From contig NZ_OU745373.1 in assembly GCF_916618745.1 (NCBI RefSeq), positions 620,001-684,000 on the forward strand: a stretch of 64,000 nt of DNA. The letters run 5' to 3'. Numbering within the stretch: the stretch's first letter is position 1; each line of letters opens with the position of its first letter. The DNA is from Cardiobacterium sp. Marseille-Q4385 (GTDB taxonomy: Bacteria; Pseudomonadota; Gammaproteobacteria; Cardiobacteriales; Cardiobacteriaceae). Shown here in pieces: positions 26,073 through 34,309 of the stretch. Both the position numbers and the translations under genes were made by a program. The notes under the pieces were generated by a model, which saw nothing but the letters and a program-made list of their open reading frames with translations, searched no databases and had not been told where the DNA came from.

Positions 26073-26555
26073 ATGCAGACCTACGACGACTACACCGCCT
26101 ACCTCAACGCGCGCCTCGCCCGCTACACCCGCCAGCAAAGCGCCACCTTTGCCCGTCGCGTCGCCCGCGCGCTTGCTGCCGACCTGCCCGACCCGACCTT
26201 TGCCACCGTATACCCCTACCTGCGCCCGCACCTGTGTGCCCTCTACGAAGAAATCAGCGAAGGCAGCTGGCGCCTTACCCACATCGGTGACGCCCTGAAC
26301 GCGCTGGCGGAAGAAGGCGGCGTGCCAGATGGCAACATCCTCGCCTTCCACAACGCCCTCGAATACTGGTACAACATCCACGACCCAGCCAGCGACCACC
26401 GCGCCGAAGCCGCCGCCTGTGCCGACCAATACATGGCCCAGGCCGACCTCAACATCAGCGGCGACCCGCCCGACGACGCCCACTGGCTCACCCACCCCGC
26501 CATCAACGCCGCCTTCCGCCGCCTGCAACAATGGCTCCCCCCCGACAAACCCTGA
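26073..26555 (+). CDS. Protein of unknown function between map and glnD
   Basis: 160 residues. It begins 2 bp after the map stop and runs 25 bp into glnD, so it is very probably co-translated. I do not recognise the family. It is soluble-looking and rich in Ala, Tyr and aromatic residues, with TYPYLRPHLCALYEEISEGS-like helices, GDALNALAEEGG and FHNALEYWYNIHDPASD. No signal peptide or membrane segment is seen. Codon use matches its neighbours, supporting a real gene. Confidence 0.72.
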   Translation: MQTYDDYTAYLNARLARYTRQQSATFARRVARALAADLPDPTFATVYPYLRPHLCALYEEISEGSWRLTHIGDALNALAEEGGVPDGNILAFHNALEYWYNIHDPASDHRAEAAACADQYMAQADLNISGDPPDDAHWLTHPAINAAFRRLQQWLPPDKP

Positions 26556-29113
26556 CCCTGCTGCCTGACTGGCAACCGGCAGAACCGCCCGCCCCGCCTG
26601 ACACCGAAGCCCGCCGCGCGCGCGACTACCTGCGCGGCCTGCGCCCCGCCCTCGCCGCGCACATCAAAGGCCGCGACTACGACGTGCACCGCCTCGTCGC
26701 CCACTACACCGCACAAATCGACCACATCCTCACCGCCCTCTACCGACAAACCATCACCAACCCCGCCATCCGCCTCTACGCCATCGGCGGCTACGGACGG
26801 GGCGAACACTTCCCCGCCTCCGACACCGACATCCTCATCCTCGCGCCGGATAACAGCACCGTCGCCGACCACGCACAAATCGAAACCTACATCGCCCACC
26901 TCTGGCAACTCGGCCTCAACATCTCCCAACACGTCCACCACGACCGCGACCTCAACGCCGCTGCCAGCGCCGATACCGACCTGCTCACCGCCTTGCTCGA
27001 AAACCGCCAGCTTGCCGGCGCACCGCGCCCCATCGACCCCGCCCGCCCGCCGCTCATCGCCCGCACCGCCTACATCCGTGCCAAACAACAAGAACAACGC
27101 GCGCGCGACCACAAAGAAGAAGAAGAACACGGCCAACTCGAACCCGACCTCAAAAACGGCTGCGGCGGCCTGCGCGACCTGCACATGATCCGCTGGCTCA
27201 GTGCCTACTGCTACCATGACCACAGCTACACCACCCTCATCGCCAAAAACCTGCTCACCGCCAACGAAGCCGCCGCGCTGGACGAAAGCCGCGACACCCT
27301 CTGGCGCATCCGCTTCGCCCTGCACAGCGGCAGCGCGCACCGCAAAAACACCCTCGACTTCGGCCAACAACAACACCTCGCGGCGACCTTCGCCTACCAC
27401 GACCAGCGCAACTACCCGGCCATCGAACAACTCATGCAGCACTACTACCGCCACACCATGCGCATCCGCCGCATCAACCAGCGCGTCGTCAGCCTCATCG
27501 AAGCCGACCACCAGCCGCCGCAGCCCGCCATCCCGCTAAACAGCGACTACGCCGCCAAAAACAACAAACTCATCCTGCGCCACCCCGAAAACCTCAACAA
27601 CAAACCGCACCAACTGTGGGACATCTTCCACTACCTACAACAAAACCCCACCATCAACGACCTGCACCCCGACCTCGTCCGGCAAATCCGCCGCTCACGC
27701 GACCGCCTCACCGACATCGCCACCCGCCGTGACGCCGACGACCGCCGCTGCTTCCTCGCCCTGCTTGCCCAGCCCGGCAACGTCTACCCCCAACTCAAAC
27801 GCATCCACCAATACGGCCTGCTCTACCGCTACATCCCCGCCTTCGCCTACATCACCGGCCGCATGCAATACGACCTCTTCCACCAGCACACCGTGGACCA
27901 GCACACCCTCAACCTCATCAACACCCTCGACCAACTCGTCCGCCCCGACCCCGCCTACCCAGAAGCCGCCGACACCCTGCGCCGCCTCAAACACCCTGCC
28001 ATCCTCTACCTCGCCGCCCTCTTCCACGACATCGGCAAAGGCTACGACGGCGACCACAGCGACATCGGTGCTCAAATCGCTGACCTCTACGCCCGCGAAA
28101 ACGACGCCATCAGCCCGGCCGAACGCGACCTCCTCGTCTACCTCGTCAAACACCACCTCGACCACAGCCACACCGCGCAAAAAAAAGACCTCGCCGACCC
28201 GGCCACCATCGCCGAATACGCCGCCCGCTTCCCGCAGCGCGACTACCTCGACTACCTCTACCTGCTCACCATCGCCGACATCCGCGCCACCAACCGCAAC
28301 CTCTGGAACAACTGGCGCGCCAGCCTCATCCACAACCTCTACCGCCAGACCCGCCACCTGCTCGAACACCAAGAACACAGCCTGCATACCCGTCACCAGG
28401 CCGAACGCGAACGCGCCAAAACCCTCATCAAAAACGCCCAACCCGCCGCCATCGACGCGCTATGGGCCAACCTGCCGGACGCCTACTACCTCGGCGAAAG
28501 CGCCGAACACATCGCCGCCAAAACCGAACACCTGCTCGCGCGCGGCGACGCCCACGCCGTCAGCCTGAGTGCTGACTACCCGCCGCGCCTCATCATCAGC
28601 AGCCCGCATCCGGCGGACATCCTCTTCGCCCGCGTGACCCACTACCTCGAAAAACACAACCACAACATCCACGAAGCGCGCCTGTACAGCACCCACGACC
28701 ACCGCCTCACCATCCAGCAATACACCCTGGACGACACCCCGCCGCCCGCACCTGACCTTGCCGCCGACCTCGAACACCACATCGCGGACGACCGCCCGCC
28801 GCCGCCACTTGGCGCACGCCTGCCCAAACCCGCCTACCGCCACATGACCGTGCCCGCCCACGTCAATATCACCCACGACCCCGACCACGAGCGCACCACC
28901 CTCGAACTCGCCTGCAAAGACCGGCACGGCCTGCTCTCACACATCAGCCGCATCCTGCTTGCGCATCACATCCACATCAGCCACGCCAAAATCGGCACCT
29001 ACGGCGAAAAAGTCGAAGACACCTTCCACCTCACCGACAGCGAACACCGCCCGCTGACCGACCCCGCCACCATCGCCGCCCTGCAACAAGACCTCATGCA
29101 GGCACTGCAATAG
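26531..29113 (+). CDS. glnD: Bifunctional uridylyltransferase/uridylyl-removing enzyme GlnD
   Basis: 860 residues. The nucleotidyltransferase motif is GGYGRGEHFPASDTD (86-100). The HD domain has AALFHDIGKGYDGDHSDIGA at about 500, and two ACT domains end the protein (LELACKDRHGLLSHISRILL in the second). It adds or removes UMP on PII proteins according to glutamine level, controlling nitrogen metabolism. The start ATG at 26531 lies in the unknown upstream gene. It is slightly shorter than E. coli GlnD (890). Third codon positions are almost always C. Confidence 0.96.
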   Translation: MAPPRQTLTLLPDWQPAEPPAPPDTEARRARDYLRGLRPALAAHIKGRDYDVHRLVAHYTAQIDHILTALYRQTITNPAIRLYAIGGYGRGEHFPASDTDILILAPDNSTVADHAQIETYIAHLWQLGLNISQHVHHDRDLNAAASADTDLLTALLENRQLAGAPRPIDPARPPLIARTAYIRAKQQEQRARDHKEEEEHGQLEPDLKNGCGGLRDLHMIRWLSAYCYHDHSYTTLIAKNLLTANEAAALDESRDTLWRIRFALHSGSAHRKNTLDFGQQQHLAATFAYHDQRNYPAIEQLMQHYYRHTMRIRRINQRVVSLIEADHQPPQPAIPLNSDYAAKNNKLILRHPENLNNKPHQLWDIFHYLQQNPTINDLHPDLVRQIRRSRDRLTDIATRRDADDRRCFLALLAQPGNVYPQLKRIHQYGLLYRYIPAFAYITGRMQYDLFHQHTVDQHTLNLINTLDQLVRPDPAYPEAADTLRRLKHPAILYLAALFHDIGKGYDGDHSDIGAQIADLYARENDAISPAERDLLVYLVKHHLDHSHTAQKKDLADPATIAEYAARFPQRDYLDYLYLLTIADIRATNRNLWNNWRASLIHNLYRQTRHLLEHQEHSLHTRHQAERERAKTLIKNAQPAAIDALWANLPDAYYLGESAEHIAAKTEHLLARGDAHAVSLSADYPPRLIISSPHPADILFARVTHYLEKHNHNIHEARLYSTHDHRLTIQQYTLDDTPPPAPDLAADLEHHIADDRPPPPLGARLPKPAYRHMTVPAHVNITHDPDHERTTLELACKDRHGLLSHISRILLAHHIHISHAKIGTYGEKVEDTFHLTDSEHRPLTDPATIAALQQDLMQALQ

Positions 29114-29247
29114 CGCCAACCCCGCAACTCCCCGCTTGGCGACTGCCCAGAATCCAGGGTTTATCCCGCTTGGCGCCCTACCCTTCCCACGAACCCAGGT
29201 TTTATCCCGCTTGGCGCGCGCAAAATCCCGAACCTTGTACGGAAAGA

Positions 29248-29350
29248 ATCCCTTCCCCCGCTTGCGGGGGACGGGGCTCCCATGAAAAAAATGCTCGCAT
29301 TTTTTTTCATGGGTACCCGGGAAGGTGGCCGCAGGCCGGAAGGGGGGAAT
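29248..29350. repeat. Nested inverted-repeat element between glnD and tamB
   Basis: Outer arms TCCCTTCCCCC and GGAAGGGGGG are inverted. Inside are CCCCCGC/GCGGGGG and a long hairpin (29279-29313) with arms CCCATGAAAAAAATGC and its near complement, differing by one A/T. It could serve as the glnD terminator or be a small mobile palindromic element. Confidence 0.6.
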
Positions 29351-29418
29351 ACAAAACCAGCATTTATCCCGCTTGGCGGTTTCCACTAGCACGATGACGC
29401 TACGCAGAAAGGAAAACG

Positions 29419-29441
29419 TAGAGACGTTGCCTGCAACGTCT
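29419..29441. repeat. GAGACGTTG/CAACGTCTC hairpin
   Basis: A 9-bp perfect stem with a short loop, followed on the plus strand by AAAAAAC. It lies between the repeat cores downstream of tamB. It is possibly a weak terminator or a repetitive palindrome. Confidence 0.5.
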
Positions 29442-29553
29442 CAAAAAACAAGAAGCCCGTGGTTATCCCGCTTGGCGGCCACTCACAAACCCAGGTTTTA
29501 TTCCGCTTGGCAGCCGCCCGCAAACCCAGCGTTTATCCCGCTTGGCGACCAGC

Positions 29554-32500
29554 TCAGTCTTTTTCGAATTCGTAGAGGAAGTCGATGGCGTTACCGCCGC
29601 TTTTGCCGCCCGCGCCGGCGCTCGCTTCCACGCTGAAGCGTTTGTTGATTTGGTAGCGGGCGATGAATTCGGTCACGCCGGTGAAGAAGTTGCTTTTCAT
29701 ACCGACGTAGATGTCCGAGGTGAGGTATTTGCCCGCTTTGAGGCCGCTGACGCCGAGGTCGAATACGTCCAGTCCGGTTTGTTTGCCGATGTCGCCGCCG
29801 GGCAGGACGCCGCCCAGCGACAGGCTGGCAGCGGTTTGCAGCAGTGCTTCGTTGTCCATGGTGCCGTCCGGTGATTTGCCGAAGAGGAGGTAGGAAAGGA
29901 TGGCGGAGTCCGGCATTTTCGGGGTGGAGGTGAGTTTGAGGCGCAGGCGGTCTGCGGGGCCGGTCACGGAGGCACCGACTTTGATGTCTTTGTTGTCGAT
30001 GTTGCGCAGGGCGAGGACGTCGATGGTGGGGTTGGCGATGCTGCCGCCGCTGTAAGTGGCGCGGCCATGTTTGATGTCGAGTTCCTGGCCGTAGAGTTGG
30101 TAGATACCGCTCGCGACTTCGATGGTGCCTTTGGCGGTGAGCGGGCGTTTCGGGCGCTCAATGATGGTGATGCCGCCTTTGAGGCGGATGTTCACGTCTT
30201 TGTTTTTGAAGTAAACCTTGTCCCCCAGGGTAACGGCGATGTCAGCTTTGAAGGGCACGGGGGGCGGTGCCGCCAGGCGCTTTTTTGCGGCTTCTTCTTT
30301 GCTTTCGCCTTCGCCAAGGACGACCACGTCTTTGGAGATGTCCACGCCGCCGCTGGTGTCGGGGATGGAGATGTTAGCTTTGGGGACGTGGATTTTGCCT
30401 TGTACGTCGATGCCGTCTGTGGGGTCGATGCGGATTTTGAAGTCCGGGCTGATGGTGATTTGCATTTTTTTGCTGTTCGCAATCAGCATGTTGCGCCCGT
30501 TCAGGCGCAGGTCGAGGCGGGTGGGGGCGAGGTTGAGGGTGCCTGTGGTGTCGAGGTTGCCATCCGGGGTGCCGATGTTGCCGTTGATGTCGATTTGTCC
30601 GCTGCGCGCGGCGCTGAGTTTGAGGCGGATGTTGTTGAGTTCGGTGGCGTATTCGGGGATTTTCAGGCTGCCGCCTTCGAGTTGCAGGCTGCCGCTCGCG
30701 ACCGGGGCTCTGATGGTGCCGCCGAGGTTGAGGGTGCCGTTGATGCGGCCTTTGAGTTCGCTCGCTTTGGGGATGAAGTTGCGGTATTTGCCGATGTCGG
30801 GCAGGTTGAGGCTGATGTCGCCGCTCAGGTTTTGCCGGTGGTAGTCGCTGATGCGGGCGTGGCCGTTGATGTGGCCGTTGTCGCCCATGTCGATGGTGAG
30901 GGTGCTCTCGGCCTGTTTGTCGGTGAAGCGGGTGGCAAGGCGCGCGGTTTTGAGCGTCAGGTTGAGCGGCGGCTGGCCTTTGGCGCGGATGGTGATGTTG
31001 CCGGGTTTGAGTTGCAGGTCGGCATCGCCCCGGATTTGGCCACTGGCGCTGCGGGTGAGGTTGCCGTTGCCGGTGAGGGCGGTGTTGAGCGAGACGCTGG
31101 CCGGCAGGTGTTTGCCGAGGCTTTTCGGGTTGATTTCGCGGATGCGATAGGCGAGTTCGGTTTGTTTGTCGTGTTTGAGGTCGAGGCAGAGGCTGCTGTA
31201 TTGGTCGGCGAGGCAGAGGTCGCGCACGGCGAGGTTTTTCGCGCCGAGTTGCAGGGCGGCGCGGTGTTGCAGGCGCAGGGTGTTGTCGTAGGCGGCGAGT
31301 TCGAGGGTGTTGAGGTCGCCGCGCCATTGGTCGGCGGCGCTGAAGCCGCCCTGCATGGCGAGTTTGAGGTTGGCTTCGCCGCCGGTGGTCGTGAGGTTGA
31401 GGCGGTGGTTTTGGTAGGTGCCGTCGGTGGTGAGCTGGATGTTCTGCCAGCGCTGGCCGCCCGTTTGTACGCCGCCGAGCTGGATGCGGTTGTGGTAGGC
31501 GCCGTTTTTTTGGTGCGCGGTGTTGATATCGGCTTGCAGGCTGGCGATTTTGTGCGCGCCCCAGGCGAGGTTTTGTCCGCTGAGTTGGCTTTGGATAGCG
31601 GGGTTCGTGAGTTTGCCGCTGAGTTTGCCTTTGCCGCGCAGGTTGCCGCCAAGGCCGGGGTAGAGGGCGGCGAGTTGTTTGCCGTCGGCGGTGTAGTTGA
31701 GATCGAGGTCGCTGCCGTGCAGTTTGCCGCTGGCGGTGAGGTGGTTGTCGCCGAGGCGCAGGTCGAGGGTGTCCAGGTCGAGGTTTGCCCCATCCAGTTT
31801 GATGGCGGCGTTGCCACTGAGCGGCTGTTTGCGCCAGTTGCCGCGCAGTTTGTTGATGCTGGCGGTGAGGGTGGTTTTGTCGTCACGGTAGCCGCCTTTG
31901 CTCGCAAGTTCGGCGCTCAGGCTGCTGTTTTGCAGTGTTTTGAGCAGTGGCCAGTCGCCGGGGTGCAGGTTTTCGGCGGTGGCGCGGGCGTCCCAGGCGA
32001 CGTGCGGCAGGTAGTCGCTGCTGCCGGTGAGGTGGATTTTTCCTTGCAGGCTGCGGATGTCGAAGTCGATGTTTTCGACGCGGTGCAGCGGGTCGAGGGT
32101 GGCGGTGCCTTTGAGGGTGAGTGGCGGGTAGTGTCTGCCGCGTGCGTCGCCGTTCACGGTTACAGCGAGGCGGTTAAACGGGCCTTCGGCGTGGGCGCTG
32201 CCTTGTTTTGAGTAGGTGATGGGGTTTTGTTTGTCGCCAACGGTGAGGTTGCGCCAGTTGAGGTCGCCGTTGATGGTCGGGGCGAGCAGGTTGCCGCCGA
32301 GGTGGACGCGCGCCTGGATGTCGCCAGCCACGATGGGGACGAGTCGTTCGAGGGCAGGCACGGTGAGGTTGAGGTCGAGGTCGGCGCGCTCCGGTGCGGC
32401 GCTGCCGTTGGCACGGACGCTGTTGCCGGCGAGGGCGAGTTGCAGGTCGCGCGCGGTGAGGGTGTTGCCGTCGTAGGCTAGACTGCCGCTGCCGCTGACG

Positions 32501-33738
32501 GGGTGGTTCTGCCAGCGGCCTTTGAGGCTTTCGATGGTGAGGGCGGCGTGGCCGTCGCCGCCGTGGGTGCGGATGTCGCCGTCGAGTTGCAGGTCGAGGG
32601 CGGTGTTGTATTTTTTGCTGTCGATGTCGCGGATGGTGAGGGTGCCGTTCCAGGCGGGGCTGCCGCTGAAGTCGGCGTCGCCGCTGTATTCGACGCGGCC
32701 ACCGAGGGCGGCGAGGTTGAGGCGGGTGTTTTTCAGGGCAGCGCCGTGGATGTCGGTGTTGAGGGTGAGGTGGGCTGGTGGGCTGTCGGGGTGGCTGTAG
32801 TCGGCGTCGAGGGTGGCGCTGAGGGTATCAAAGGCGCCGTTGAGGTCGAGGCTGCCGTGGCTACGGTGTTCTTCGTAAGCGAGGTTGTGCCAGGCGAGGG
32901 TGCCTTGTAGTTGGCGCCCGGCGAGGTCTATGTTGGCGTCGAGGTCGATGCCGCCGCTCGCCATGCCGCCAAGGGCGAAGCTGAGGCGGGGCTTGAGCAG
33001 GCTTTGTTGCCAGTCGAGGGTGAGGGTTTGCGGCGGGGTGGTGAGCGGGGTGTCACCGCTGAGTTTGAGGGTGAGCGGGTAGTCGTCGCGGGTGGTGAGG
33101 CTGGCGTCAAGGTTGAAGCTGCCTTTGTCGGTATGGGCGTTGCCGCGTGTGGTGAGGGTGCTGTCGTGGTAGGCAGCGGCGAGGTCAGCGTTTTCGATGT
33201 GCAGGATGGGTTTTTGTTGTTGCTTCAGGGTGATGTTGGCGAGGCGAAGTTGGCCGATATTGAGGTCAACGGGCAGGTCTATGGCAGGCAGTTGCGTGGG
33301 GATGGTCGCGGGTTCGCCGGTGCTGGCGGGTTTGGGGGCGTCGCTGCCAGACGGCAGGGTGATGGTGGCGTCGCTCAGGGCGACTTCTGCCAGGTGAATG
33401 TCGCCGTGCAGCAGTTCGCCCGCGCGCAGGTCGAGGTGCAGGTCGGCGGCGTGGATGTCGAGGCCGCCGCCGCTGAGGTGCAGGTTCTGCCAGTGCTGGC
33501 TGCCGAGCAGGGCGCCGTCAAGCTGGTCGTAGGTGAGGGTGTAGGGGGTGAGACGATTGATGAGTTTGGGCAGTTGGCGGTAACCGCTGGCGGTACCCAG
33601 CAGCCAGTAGGCGAGCGCAAGTATAAGCAGGAGGAGGGTGATGAGGGTCAGTAGGATGCGCTTGACAAGGCGGCGCCAACGGCGGGGGCGGCGCGGGGCG
33701 GGGACGGGGGCTTGGTCGGCAGTGGTCGGGGTGGTCAT
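29554..33738 (-). CDS. tamB: Translocation and assembly module inner-membrane protein TamB
   Basis: 1394 residues. A proline/arginine-rich start is followed by one membrane anchor (ILLTLITLLLLILALAYWLL), then a very long periplasmic beta-rich region with many 'LxLxG..' strands. It ends with the conserved TamB C-terminal domain (SYLLFGKSPDGTMDNEALLQ, then YQINKRFSVEASAGAGGKSG and a terminal aromatic FLYEFEKD). TamB bridges inner and outer membranes; it works with TamA and is implicated in phospholipid transport and autotransporter/adhesin assembly. tamA, usually just upstream, is not found here; the preceding 570 bp hold no gene. Confidence 0.94.
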   Translation of the reverse strand: MTTPTTADQAPVPAPRRPRRWRRLVKRILLTLITLLLLILALAYWLLGTASGYRQLPKLINRLTPYTLTYDQLDGALLGSQHWQNLHLSGGGLDIHAADLHLDLRAGELLHGDIHLAEVALSDATITLPSGSDAPKPASTGEPATIPTQLPAIDLPVDLNIGQLRLANITLKQQQKPILHIENADLAAAYHDSTLTTRGNAHTDKGSFNLDASLTTRDDYPLTLKLSGDTPLTTPPQTLTLDWQQSLLKPRLSFALGGMASGGIDLDANIDLAGRQLQGTLAWHNLAYEEHRSHGSLDLNGAFDTLSATLDADYSHPDSPPAHLTLNTDIHGAALKNTRLNLAALGGRVEYSGDADFSGSPAWNGTLTIRDIDSKKYNTALDLQLDGDIRTHGGDGHAALTIESLKGRWQNHPVSGSGSLAYDGNTLTARDLQLALAGNSVRANGSAAPERADLDLNLTVPALERLVPIVAGDIQARVHLGGNLLAPTINGDLNWRNLTVGDKQNPITYSKQGSAHAEGPFNRLAVTVNGDARGRHYPPLTLKGTATLDPLHRVENIDFDIRSLQGKIHLTGSSDYLPHVAWDARATAENLHPGDWPLLKTLQNSSLSAELASKGGYRDDKTTLTASINKLRGNWRKQPLSGNAAIKLDGANLDLDTLDLRLGDNHLTASGKLHGSDLDLNYTADGKQLAALYPGLGGNLRGKGKLSGKLTNPAIQSQLSGQNLAWGAHKIASLQADINTAHQKNGAYHNRIQLGGVQTGGQRWQNIQLTTDGTYQNHRLNLTTTGGEANLKLAMQGGFSAADQWRGDLNTLELAAYDNTLRLQHRAALQLGAKNLAVRDLCLADQYSSLCLDLKHDKQTELAYRIREINPKSLGKHLPASVSLNTALTGNGNLTRSASGQIRGDADLQLKPGNITIRAKGQPPLNLTLKTARLATRFTDKQAESTLTIDMGDNGHINGHARISDYHRQNLSGDISLNLPDIGKYRNFIPKASELKGRINGTLNLGGTIRAPVASGSLQLEGGSLKIPEYATELNNIRLKLSAARSGQIDINGNIGTPDGNLDTTGTLNLAPTRLDLRLNGRNMLIANSKKMQITISPDFKIRIDPTDGIDVQGKIHVPKANISIPDTSGGVDISKDVVVLGEGESKEEAAKKRLAAPPPVPFKADIAVTLGDKVYFKNKDVNIRLKGGITIIERPKRPLTAKGTIEVASGIYQLYGQELDIKHGRATYSGGSIANPTIDVLALRNIDNKDIKVGASVTGPADRLRLKLTSTPKMPDSAILSYLLFGKSPDGTMDNEALLQTAASLSLGGVLPGGDIGKQTGLDVFDLGVSGLKAGKYLTSDIYVGMKSNFFTGVTEFIARYQINKRFSVEASAGAGGKSGGNAIDFLYEFEKD

Positions 33739-34279
33739 GGGAGGCTGGGTTCGTGTGGGTTATGTATGGGCTGGAGATGGGGAATAGTCTATCAGGCTTC
33801 GTGCAGGTCAATACCGGCAGGCGGGGCATACCAATATAATCAGATTTTTTCGGGGTAATGGAATTCGGGGTAATGGAGAAAGGCTGCGGGGATTCCGGGA
33901 GTTAAAAACCGAAGCTGTGCGACGCCTACTGCTGGCTAAAACGACATATGCCGTGGCTATTTATCTTTGAAGGTTTCTCCTCATTAATTTTGTCCATTAC
34001 CTCTTGGTCGCCAAAATGGAGGTATGCAGCCAGGCAGTGTCGTCGATCAGCCAGCTTTACCGCCGAGTTTGGCAGCAGCACACGCGTTTGGCACGAATAT
34101 CGGCAGGGGGCATGGAGAAACGAAGTCGTCGCCGGGTGGTTTAGGGTTCGTCAAGCCGCATGAATTTTTGTTCTTCGGGATAGCTTTGTCGTGGTGCTCT
34201 GTGTCTAACCGTTGTTCACTGCGCGTAAAGCCAGAGTTGATTCCGCTTGGCAGAGCTTCTGCCGCCACACGCACGGCAA
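33739..34279. other. Gene-free stretch between rpoD and tamB
   Basis: About 540 bp. Short frames on both strands (to 75 codons) show no recognisable family. GGGGTAATGGA is repeated twice near 33855-33878, a TATAAT-like AT stretch lies near 33833, and a near-match repeat core (CCGCTTGGCA) is at 34243-34252. It may contain the decayed remains of a gene such as tamA, but I see no positive evidence. Confidence 0.4.
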
Positions 34280-34305
34280 TAAAAATCCCCGCTGGAGCGG
34301 GGATT
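34280..34305 (-). terminator. Terminator of the rpsU-yqeY-dnaG-rpoD operon
   Basis: AATCCCCGCT/AGCGGGGATT stem followed by TTTATT on the minus strand, immediately after the rpoD stop. Confidence 0.88.
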
Positions 34306-34309
34306 CGGG

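Larger units (their letters stand above)
29132..29547 (+). repeat. Cluster of dispersed CCGCTTGGCG repeats downstream of glnD
   Basis: Exact cores lie at 29132, 29166, 29207, 29369, 29468 and 29538, with a near match (CCGCTTGGCA) at about 29503. Most are preceded by TTTATC or TTATC, giving TTTATCCCGCTTGGCG, and often further left by ACCCAGG. Spacings are irregular (34-160 bp). The same family stands in the opposite orientation at 55287-55426. No gene is visible in 29114-29553 on either strand. Confidence 0.9.

Noticed and set aside
33948..34163. 71-codon plus-strand frame between tamB and rpoD
   Set aside because: No ribosome binding site, no family pattern and odd composition; the region is better left as gene-free.
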